From positions 76,829,088-76,893,087 of the forward strand of contig NC_090945.1 of NCBI RefSeq assembly GCF_040807025.1: 64,000 nucleotides of DNA, written 5' to 3'. Position 1 is the stretch's first letter, and every line of letters begins with the position of its first letter. The position numbers and the translations under genes are program-made. Shown here piece after piece: positions 1 to 21,200 of the stretch. The notes beneath the pieces were generated by a model. That model was given only the letters and a program-made list of their open reading frames with translations, searched no databases and was not told the origin of the DNA. This DNA is from Struthio camelus. Lineage: Eukaryota > Chordata > Aves > Struthioniformes > Struthionidae.

Positions 1-402
1 CTCTTACAGCCTATCACATTTATTAAGAAAAAAATATCTAAATTAAGTTCCATGTGGGAAGGGGGTAGGGAGAAGAGGAGGAAATAAAAACCAAGGCAGC
101 TCTGAAAGGCAAGGCAAATAAGATCGTTTTGGAAAGAAGTATAGCGTAAGAAAAGAAAACGTTAACAATTATTAAGAGAAATAATGGGAAAAAGTGAAGT
201 ACATTTCTCTCTCACTCAGGTTACAACATGATTCCTTTTTCCAATTCATGGCTTAGTGAATTTTTCTTTTAGGATTAGTTTAACACGTAAGGAGCTGCAA
301 TGCAGCTTTTACCTTCTCATAAAGTCTTCATTACATTAAAAGGTCTAATATCTTTTTTTGTTGTTGTTAATGAGCATTGAGAAACAAGAAAGAAGCCTTT
401 TA

Positions 403-11238
<10,836 letters not shown>

Positions 11239-11576
11239 GGTCGGGGGCTCCCTCCCCTCAGGGCAGCCGGAGCCCAGGCCGCCCCGGGGCTGCTCCTACT
11301 GCCTCCTTCGCCCCCTCCTCAGGCCCCGCCGCCGCCGCCGCCGCCGCGCCGCCGAGGCTCCGCTCATCCGGCCGCGCAGGACCTCAGCGCCGCGCTCGCC
11401 TCTTCCCCATCACCCGCTGCTCGCCCCGGCACCGGCCTCCCCCTCCCCGAGGGCGGAGGCAAGCAGCAGGCAACGACCGCCCGCCCGGGCCATGGCTCGA
11501 CCGCCCTCCTCCGCCCACCGCAACCGGCGCCGCCTCTGCGCTCCTGTCCCGCCCCAGGCCCCCCCCTCCTTTTGAG

Positions 11577-11595
11577 ACTACAATTCCCAGCAGGC
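11577..11595 (+). promoter_or_regulatory. ZNF143/THAP11-type site (SBS), forward
   Basis: ACTACAATTCCCAGCAGGC matches the long ZNF143 (Staf) SBS consensus, in which an ACTACAA submotif precedes TCCCAGCATGC; here the end reads CAGG in place of CATG. These sites occur within about 200 bp of many bidirectional CpG promoters. Confidence 0.8.
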
Positions 11596-11651
11596 CCCGC
11601 GCCACGGCAACGCCCCAGCGGGCGGCCGCACGGGGGAGCGCGCCGCGCTCT

Positions 11652-11670
11652 GCATGCTGGGACATGTAGT
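11652..11670 (-). promoter_or_regulatory. ZNF143/THAP11-type site (SBS), reverse
   Basis: On the minus strand this reads ACTACATGTCCCAGCATGC, a near-consensus ZNF143 element. With the forward copy at 11577 it forms an inverted pair whose starts are 75 bp apart. ZNF143 and HCFC1/THAP11 act at such sites in vertebrates; the role here is inferred. Confidence 0.85.
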
Positions 11671-11735
11671 GCTTTGAGCCTTTCCCTTCTTCCCCCGTGG
11701 CTTTTCCCACAGCGGGAGGGGAGAGGAGCGGCAAG

Positions 11736-11745
11736 TCTCGCGAGA
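11736..11745. promoter_or_regulatory. TCTCGCGAGA palindrome, copy 1
   Basis: An exact TCTCGCGAGA palindrome, a known vertebrate core-promoter element found in nucleosome-depleted CpG promoters, often bidirectional ones. Confidence 0.85.
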
Positions 11746-11757
11746 GTTGGGCTAAGC

Positions 11758-11767
11758 TCTCGCGAGA
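11758..11767. promoter_or_regulatory. TCTCGCGAGA palindrome, copy 2
   Basis: A second exact copy starting 22 bp after the first, close to two helical turns. Two imperfect relatives follow, TCTCGCGGGA at 11876-11885 and TCTCGCGCGA at 11899-11908. Confidence 0.85.
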
Positions 11768-11975
11768 GGTGCAGGAGCCGCCGGTGCGCGTGCGGTGGTG
11801 GCCGGGTGCGCTCGTCGCGGTAGAGCGGTCAGTTCCCGTCCCTGCTCTCCCCTCCCTCCCTCCCTCCCCGCCGGCTCTCGCGGGATTGGGGGGGGAAATC
11901 TCGCGCGACCCCGCACCGGTTCTGGGGCAGCGATCAGGCCCGCGAGGCAGTTTTGGGGGTGTTCGCCCCCCCGGG

Positions 11976-11985
11976 CGCCATTTTG
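11976..11985 (+). promoter_or_regulatory. YY1-type site near the NOP14 start
   Basis: CGCCATTTTG matches the YY1 core (GCCATTTT) in the orientation usually found just downstream of transcription starts. It lies about 100 bp before the NOP14 ATG, suggesting a start site slightly upstream, although no TSS is visible directly. Confidence 0.6.
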
Positions 11986-12027
11986 CTCTGCCTTTTGGCT
12001 CCTCCAGCCCTTGGCTCCTGCGCGCCG

Positions 12028-12042
12028 ATGGGTGAGGGCTGA
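12028..12042 (+). other. tiny uORF in the NOP14 leader (MGEG-stop)
   Basis: ATG GGT GAG GGC TGA ends 38 nt before the NOP14 ATG. The same bases read GATGG|GTGAGG, a plausible splice donor. It matters only if transcription starts upstream of 12028, which the promoter motifs suggest. Confidence 0.5.
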
Positions 12043-12080
12043 GCCTCTGCTTCCCCCCACGCGCACGCACACAGCCCAGC

Positions 12081-12278
12081 ATGGGGAAGGCAGGTAAGCG
12101 GAAGAGAAAGGCCTCAGCGCCCAGTGGATCCAAGGGCCGCACGAAGTCCACCATAGAGGTGGTCAGGAGCAACCCCTTCGAGGTGAAGGTCAACAGGCAG
12201 AAGTTTAACATCTTGGGGAGGAAGACCAAGAATGACGTGGGGTTGCCTGGTGTCTCACGGTCCAAGGCCATCAAGAAG
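12081..12278 (+). CDS. NOP14: NOP14 exon 1
   Basis: 66 codons, residues 1-66, ending phase 0 at KAIKK|gtaaga. It begins [16 protein letters not shown] and carries [19 protein letters not shown] and DVGLPGVSR, the most conserved N-terminal NOP14 signature. Intron 1 (12279-14917) is unique-looking DNA apart from a 19-bp direct duplication at 13759-13793. Confidence 0.97.
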
Positions 12279-15200
12279 GTAAGAGGCTATCAGAAGATGA
12301 GAGGAGTAGATGCGGATGTGGTGGAGAGGTGATCAGGCTGGAGCCACCTCAGGTGAGATAAGAGGTTACCTCCGTCGTGTGTGGGAGAAGTGGCTGCGCG
12401 CTTCACATTGCACAGGTGGTGGTGGGGAGCCTGCTGAGATGTCTCCAGTGCCATGCACAGGGCTCAGCAGTGCAAATCTGCCCTATCACATCTGTGGGAA
12501 TGATTCTTTTTCTCAAAATTCCCTGGCCCAGAGCACAACAGCACATATGTTGTCAAGAAGCAAACGTAGGACTAGAGCACAGAGGACGTTAAGTTTTCAT
12601 TCTCTTAGTTAATTTTAGTTGCTGCAGGATTTCTCTTTCTTGATGATGATGCAACATTACTGCAATAGTCAAAGCCTGAAAGAAGGTTAAGCCTTATTGC
12701 AGTGGGAAATGTGTAGATACAAAGAAATTACCATTGATTTGGAAAACTTGAAGATCACTTTTGCTGCACTGGTTAAATAGTTGTTTTGTAGAAGCATATC
12801 GGGATGCAAAATGTGTCCTCCTTGCTCTCATAAGAATGCACGTAAAACTTACGATGAGTAACTCTCTTATCCTCCACTGTTCACCCTTTTAAAATTGCTC
12901 GCAATGTTATTCCTTATTTTCTGTACTGACATCAGGGTCAGAGCTCTCTGTTTACATTATTGTGCCCTCTGGCCCCTGAGAACCTGTTTATATCAGGTAA
13001 GAATGCGTGCATCTTGCCTTTTGTGTATCCTTCTAAGTGTAATAGTCAACACTTGATAAATAGCGCGAATCTAATACACGTGCTCTTGCAGGCTTACTTA
13101 CGGTCCATGATGTAATCTTCATCTGAGGCCACAGATGTAGACAGACTTTCTCAGGAGTGGGTAATATCAGAGTGGGAATGTAGGTGTGAACTACTTAGCT
13201 TTATTAACATTTATGACATAATTTTTCTTATAGTTCAGGCATGAGCTTAAGTGCCTGCAATGTTGAACTACAGGTGTGTGATTGTACTAGAAATGTAACT
13301 TGAAGATCCTGTGTTAGAAAGGAAATGGTTAGGCAACAGCATACAAAGGCGACTTCTTTTCTTTTAAATGCTCTTCCTTGTATTCTTACTGTATCTGTCC
13401 AAAGTCCCAATACTCCTTTTTTTAAATGTCATTCCCCTATTTCTGTTTGTCTGTTTCCTGAGCGTATGAATCTGTTTCCTGAAAGCCTCTCACTCACTCT
13501 TTATTCACTTTGCAGATATCCTAGACGGTGAGTTTTTGTGGAAGCAAATTTGTAATGTTGTTTGAACGTTTGCTTCTTTGTTTTCCCTCAGTTGAGCACA
13601 TTGCTGCCTCTGTAATAGACTACAGACTAGACCATCAGAATGGCTACTAGCTTCACTAGCTAGCTGACCAAAACTGTATTGTTTCCAGAAAAATGTTGTC
13701 TCATGCCATGCCTCTGGGATTCCAGCAGCATACCTCCTCCTTCACTGAAGCACTGGAATTTGATTTCTAAGCTGAAGTTTGATTTCTAAGCTGCCCCCGC
13801 CAACAATACAAAAAGGCAGTAAAAACCTCAGATTCTGTTAAAGCAGAAAAGGCGTAACTTAAATGTTTGTCCCTGAGAGTCTCGCTGACATACGATCTTT
13901 TCTCAAACACAATTTAAAGCATTTACTGAAAAGAGAAGCAGCTTGTTTATTTGTTTGTTTTAATATAGTAAAAGGGAAAGGATAATTTATCGTTTTGCAT
14001 GCATTATGAGACGTCATGTATTAAAACTGTATGACTAAAAATAATCCGTGAGGGAGATACCAGTATCTAATAACTGGTGAATAAAACTGTTCTTCCATAT
14101 CCAAAGTATTAAGATATATTAAAGTTCTTGCATAGTGCTTACATTGCATGGCCATTTATATTCTGCATGCAGGATGTAAATAGAAGATAGAACTGCAACA
14201 GTAGTAGATGCAGATGCCACCAAAGCCAACACCAGAAGTCAGGCTTCAAGTTCTGAACGCTCAGTGTGGCTGCAAAGAGCTGAAGGCAACTCAGCCTTTT
14301 CCTTAAGCGCAGTTAATGATGGTATCATAAGCAGCAGTACCTGTTCATGAGATTCAGTTCGTATGTTTTAAATACATATGGATCTTTTTGAATCTAAACA
14401 TAGCCAGCTTTTCTTCCTTCAGAAAGTATGTAATAATTTCAGCATGAAATGGCTTCCTTTTACCTCTCTGCTACATAACCCGCCTTATACTCAATACTAA
14501 AGCAGAGAGCTAAGTATATGTATCTGCTTGGGCTTTTCATGTCTTAGATGACAAGGCAAAAAGAGTTTAAGCTGATTCTGAGGCTCTTGTATATATATAC
14601 GTATTCTTGTATACCAAGTTCCAGACTGAAATCAGAATTCTTCAGTGACGATGCTGAGCTTTTGTATGTGATAAAATAAGGAAAAGATAGAATGTATCAT
14701 ATTTGGTCTTCTTACGTACGGCTCGTAAGTGTACTTAATGAATGTACATGTATTGTCACGTGAGATCCCCATCTCCGTTTTTCATTTAGTTTTTACTTCT
14801 CTTTTGTTGCATTCTGATGAATTGGATTATATTGCAAGGATACTATGGAAGCTTTGCCTTGGCTTTGAGAGTAGTTATTCTTCTTGTTTTTTAATTTGAT
14901 CTCACTTTTTCTTCTAGCGCACCCAAACATTACTGAAAGAATATAAAGAAAAGGACAAGTCAAATGTATTTAAAGATAAACGTTTTGGTGAATATGACAC
15001 CAAATTAAGTCCAGAGGAAAAGATGATAAAGCGATTCACTTTGGAAAGACAGGTAGACTATATGAATGAAAAAAAACTAATCATGCCTTTTTTAGTTTTT
15101 TTGGGGGGTGGGGAGGAGGGTGGCTTAATATTCATGGTTTTGTAGGCACATGCTTTATTTTTGGTTTTATATGTTTGAGATTTTTATGAAAAAGTAACTT

Positions 15201-18200
15201 TTGAGGGGAGGAGCCAAAACTTTTTGTGAAAACTTTCTGTTTTTGCAAGACAGCTTTTTGAAGCAGAAATTTCTCTGAGTGCTTTCGTGCACTGCTATGC
15301 AAGAAAACCATTTTTAGGCAGCTTTCATTGGTTGGTTTTCTTTGACTGTTCTAGACTTGTTATGATTCAGAAATTAGATTAGAAAAAGGAACCTGAACCA
15401 ATTCAATTTGAGATTCCAGTGCACCTATTGGAGAACAAACATTGCATTTGCTGGCTAGGGGAACTTCATAACATGCTGTCGTTCTGTAATGTGAACTAAT
15501 GTCAAGTGTACCTGCAGTACCATTCTTTCTGCCTGAGCACCTTAAGTCTCCGGAGTTAAGTGGCATAGTGTCGTAGTCAAATGATAATTTATGTAAGTTA
15601 TAGTCAGTTTAGTTAGACTAAAAGCATAGTTAGGCTAGACGTGTAATAATTTTTAAGAGTTGATGTTACTGATATACAGATAAAATGTAAGCTTCCTCAG
15701 GTGTTCTGAGTTATTATTATGTTAATATAGAAATGGCGTGACAGAGGCATCAGACTTCCTGACTTTAGTTTTAATGTATTTGAAAGGGCTGGTCTGGTAG
15801 TGCTGTAAAAATGGCAGAAAACTGGAAGACGAATCTCCTCAACTAGCAGTAGAAATACTGGCTTTTTTAACTTGTTGCCTGGGAACGAAAAATCTTCTGT
15901 TATTTGATTAGTTCATTTTCCTATTCTTCTTAGCAAAATTTTGGAAAGAAGAATATCTATGATCTTAATGAAGATGAAGAATTGACTCATTATGGCCAGT
16001 CTTTGGCAGAAATTGAAAAACTAAATGATATTATTGACAGTGACAGTGATACAGAGGAAAGAGGAGCGTTGTCAGGTGAGACTTGCAGCCAATATCCCGC
16101 TGCTCTGTGTTTTTATTCACTGTTGCTTTCATTATTGGTATGTTATATCATTTGTTCTGTGCTATCTTTCACTGAGAAAGAATACCATGTAATTGTACGG
16201 GGTGTTTCAACCAGTTCTGATTACCTCTTGTGTTTAATTGGAACTACCTACCTGGCAGCCTCTTTTACCTGTGCGCTTTTCAGCCTGTATGGGTACCTGT
16301 ATGTAGAGGCCTTTAGGCAGCATACGAAGTGCAAGTTTTCTGGTTGGTTTCTTGTACCTGTGCACCTAAATTCTGGTTAGGACATTTTAAAAACGTTCCT
16401 ATCTCACCCAGAACGTTTTGCAGCATAAGTAATGGTCCAGTGTCTGTGTCTTTTGGTGTGGCAGTTTATTGGGATAGGAAGGAAATACGATTAAATATTT
16501 CAGTTGCTCCCATTCCCAAGTAATAGGGAGCTGTTCCCCAACAGCATCATCACTCGTGTATGAATTTGAAAAGCACTTGCTATCTGTCTATTTTTTCTTC
16601 TAGCTGAGTTAACTGCAGCTCACTTTGGAGGGGGTGGAGGCCTGCTTCGTAAAAAAGTGTCAAGTGGGCAGGAAGCTGAAGAGGAGGAAAAGCCTAAATC
16701 TAGGAAGGAGCTCATAGAAGAGTTAATAGCCAAATCTAAACAAGAAAAGGTGAGTTTTGGGCCCTAACGTGTAAATGAGCATGATTGCAAAGGCAGAAAT
16801 TGTGATGGCTTCTTATAAGAAAATAATAGTGACACAGAAAGCAAGGCTTTCTGTCTTGTTCAGTTGAACATAACTGCTGCATTTGTGTTTTGTTTTCCTA
16901 GCAAGAGAGGCAGACTCGGAGAGAAAGTGCATTAGAACTCACAGAAAAGCTTGACAATGACTGGAAGGAAATCCAAACCCTTATGGCCCGCAAAAACCCA
17001 AAGTCGGAGAAAAAGGACAAAGAAGAAAAACCGAAGGTAAGATTTTGGCTAGGTTATTTTCTTTTGTTCTAATACCTCGTGGTTTTGACTGTCTTTGTGA
17101 CTGAAGTGCAAGGCAAAGTTCATCACTTTGTAAAATAAATTGCTGTTTCCTCTTCACCCTGAGGGAATGTTACAGGTTGAATGAACAGCGAACAGAGGGT
17201 GCTATATCACAAGTTCTTATTCTGACGTATGGAATTTTGTTTTGAGAAGCTGTATGGTTTAGTGGGTTGTGCGTGCGCCAAGAAGACAGGATTGGCAAGT
17301 CCAGTGTAATCTCTGCTGCTGGCTGCTTTTCTTTGTACATTGCTTAAACTCGCTGAATATCAGCATCCCTCTTAGTTTTAGTGACATGAGCATCTACATG
17401 ATTAATAATACAAGAAAGATTTAGCTCACATCTGACAGTATTTAGAAAGTTAAATGTAAACGATGAATGTATTAATTTTAGTTGTTTTTTGAGAAAATAA
17501 TTTTAAAGAATAATTTTAGCTTTTAAGATAATTTAAATAAAGCAGTTCTCATTTAATCACAGAATGGTTGAGATTGGAAGGGACCTCTGGAGACCATCTA
17601 GTCCAAGCAGCATCACCTAGAGCACATTGCCCAGGCTCGTGTGCAGGCGGGTTTTGAGTATCTCCAGGGAAGGAGACTCCACAACCTCTCTGGGCAACCT
17701 GTGCCAGTGCTCAGGCACCCTCACAGGAAAGAAGTTTTTCCTCACGTTCAGATGGAACTTCCTGTGTTGCAATTTGTGCCTGTTGCCTCTCTCCCTATCA
17801 CTGGGCACCACGGAGAAGAGCCTGGTCCCATCCTCTTAACACCCTTCCTTCAGATATTTGTATACATTGATGAGATCCGTTCTCAGTCTTCTCTTCTCCA
17901 GGCTGAACAGGCCCAGCTCTCGCAGCCTTTCTGCGTATGAGAGACGCTCCAGTCCCTTAATCATCTTAGTAGCCCTCTGCTAGGCTTGCTGCAGGAGTTC
18001 CATGTTTCTCTTAATATTTTTAAGTTTTTTATTTGTGAGTAATTTAAATAGGGGGGAAATTCCAGTGGATTTCTATTTCAGTAGTTCATTCCATTCCTTG
18101 CCTTTGTATTATGTTGAATGTTCTTGCAGCTTTCTCTTGAAACAGTCTTTGCCTTATTTCTTAACAGTCCTATTTCTTGCTGCTACACCTGGCAGAGGGG

Positions 18201-21200
18201 TGGCTGCCAAGCAGAATAATAAAACTCAGATAATAAACAATTATATAAATATGTCTTTAGCCTGATGAGTATGATATGATTGTTCGAGAACTTGGATTCG
18301 AGATGAAAGCAAAACCTTCAGATAGGATGAAGACAGAAGAAGAACTGGCGAAAGAGGAGCAGGCGCGACTCCAGAAGCTGGAGGTACCATTTACCAATTT
18401 AGATTGTTTTGTCTTTTGGGAGTGACTGCTTATATTCATTGCTTGACCTCAGCTTGAAAGCGGCTGTACTAAACTACAGTTCTTCACAGGCTGAATTCAG
18501 GAAATCTGGGTTCTTTCTGTTTGCAATCTGATGTAAAAGAAAAAACTGATAAGGTTAGTACATGGCTAGTGAGGTTTATGAAATGAGTTACTGTTTCTTT
18601 GATAAAAATACGATATCACTTTGATTTGCCTTTAAGTGTTTTAAATCATTCAGAGTTAAGATGTGCTTCAAATTAAGTCTGGGAGAGTGGCTTGTTGCAC
18701 AGTTGCTGAACTCATAGAGTGGCAAGTTGTTCACTGTTTTCTTCTGGTGATGCTAGAGTCCTTCAGCGGTGGTGTGCATACAGATTTGTTTTGCAGAGGA
18801 ATAGGGTTTGCTTAGGAAAAATTGCATATTCCTTCCACTGCATGGAGCTCTGAATCTTCCTGCAGAAAGAATGAATTATTTGGTTAATGTTTGGGTTTTT
18901 TTTTTTTTGTATACCAGGGACGCATTTAGGATTTCAGGGATACAGTACGTTCAGGTTATCTCAGAATTGCTCAATAGCTAGTAACAGAAAGAAGGATTTT
19001 TTTTTTCTATTCTTTTCCTCTTGTTTGATGCACAGTCTAGCTGGTTGCCAAGGTGAAAATGCTTTTTAAAATGATCGAAGGATTGTTTCAGTTATTGCCT
19101 ATTGAGTTAGTTCACACATTCCCTATAACTTGTTACAGACATGGGAAACACGTGCAAAAACTGTAGAATCATAAAACTTTCTAGAAGCTTACATTTTCCA
19201 GTAATGATGCATTGTCTCATTAAGAAACAGGACCTGTAAGAATTTTAAGACAAAAGTACCTAGTGGGTTTGGTAGACACAGTTTAAAGCCTTCCAGATAA
19301 GATTTAGCACTGACACAATTGGATTAGCTTATCAAATGCCACTCCCCACCCAAAACAAGGTATCATCAGCTTTTGCCCATAATTTGTCAAGTCACTGTTT
19401 GTTCTTTTCATCAGCTGGTTGAATAATCCTGGTCAACTTTGTTTTGCCCTTTGATTTTCTTAGCTGTAGTATTTGTAGGACCTTTGGGTTTGGTGTAGTT
19501 ACCTGACACATCTAGATGGCTCACATCTATGTATGGCGTTTCTTTTAAAACACAGGCTGATCGACTGCGTCGAATGCGTGGAATAGATGAGCAGGAGACT
19601 AAAAAGAAAACCAAGCATATGTCAGCTGATGATCTAGCTGATGGCTTTATCCTGGATAAAGATGATAGACGTTTATTGTCCTACAAGGTAAGGTTGAAAT
19701 TCTCAGAACTTTCAGAATTGTGAAATGAAGATAGGCTCACAGGACAAAGCAGTTTAGAAGTGACCTCTGCAGACCTCTGGTGCAACCTCCTGCTCAAAGC
19801 AGGGTCAGCAGTCTGATCAGACCAGATTGCTCAGCGCGTTTTTCAGTCTGGTCTTGAAAACCTCCAAGGTCAGAGGCCGCACAGTCTTTCTGGCCAGCCT
19901 GTTCCACTGACTATCCTTACCATGAAAAATTTATCTTTAAGTCCAGTCTGAACCTCCCTTGTTGCAACTTATGCCTGTTGCCTCCTGTTCTCCCACCGTG
20001 CACCATGGTGAAGAGCCTTGATCTGTTTTTCTCTTCCCTCAGCTGCCTCAGCCTCTCCTCACAGGGCTGGTGCTCTTGACTATCTTCAAGACCCTCAGCT
20101 GAACTCGCTGCCGTTTATTCATGTCTGTCTTGTATCGGGAGGCCCAAAACTGGATGCAGTGTTCTGTGTGGTCTAGTAAGAGCTAAGAAGAGGGGGTTAG
20201 TTGCTTTCCTTGATCTGCTGACTGTGCTCCTGTTAAATATAGCCTTTAGCCTACTGGGCTGTAGAGAGAGCGTTAGCCTTACTGGTCACTTTTTTATTTG
20301 TGCTATGCTTGCTGTAGTTTCCACCAAATTTCAGCCTGAGGATGTGTGAGTTTCTGAGAGAGCCTTTCCACTGTGAAATACCTTTGGTTAATGTGGCACA
20401 GTAATACAACCTTAAAGCTAATGTCAGACTATGGCACGCGTGTGTTAATGCTGATTCTATCGTCCCCTTACCTGTAGGCAGCAAGGGAATTGCCGCTGTC
20501 CTCCAAAGAGAGAATGCAGAAGTGACTTAAACCTTCTGTTGCAGCAGAGGATCTGAGCTCTTATGAGCTTGTCTTCTGATAACAGTACATGAAAGAATTT
20601 CACAGTTTTTAACAAATTTGGTTAGAAAAATAACTATTATTTCTGAAAAGTGTTACTATAAAACATCATTGTTGTATTGCACGTTTGCTTTTGTTTTATG
20701 CCGTATCAATTGTACCAAGTAAGAAATACTAACACTACCAGTGCTGCAAAGTCAGCATAGCATATAGCAAATACTATAAGGTACAATCACCAGTAATACT
20801 AATTCTGGAACTAGTTTAGCAGTCTTTTTACTGATGTATGAAGTACACTCTCTATTTTTCTAGATTGTATGTAAATTTAAATGTACGCTTAATACAGTGA
20901 GGGTAGGAAGAATTATTTGTCTGATATGCTATTTTAATACATGGAAGGAAGTTCTAAAAAAATATGTTTTTGACCAAGAATAATGCTTCTGTAAATGATG
21001 TTCAATTTTTTTTCTGTATAATCTGCTAGTGTTCTCTACTTTCCTCCTGATCCTTTTAGTCTTCGTAGCCTACTTCCTCCTCTTCTAGTTTCTTACAGCC
21101 CCGTGGAAAGACCCCACTATTTTTATATCTGTATGCTTGTTCTCTCCTTAAAGGCTGTTGGCTGGCGCTGCTGCCATTTCCTGCTTGTCAGAGTAGTAGG

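Noticed and set aside
11384-12274. 296-codon open frame on the minus strand
   Set aside because: It overlaps the CpG promoter and NOP14 exon 1 antisense, is arginine/glycine/proline-rich as expected of GC-rich DNA, and matches no family.
12636-12690. Possible C/D-box snoRNA in NOP14 intron 1 (TGATGATG then CTGA)
   Set aside because: Only 39 nt separate the box starts, there is no D' or C' box and the closing stem is imperfect.
16076-16380. Extension of NOP14 exon 3 into intron 3
   Set aside because: The frame stays open but the donor TCAG|GTGAGA and exon 4 restore the conserved [11 protein letters not shown]; the extension is unlike NOP14.
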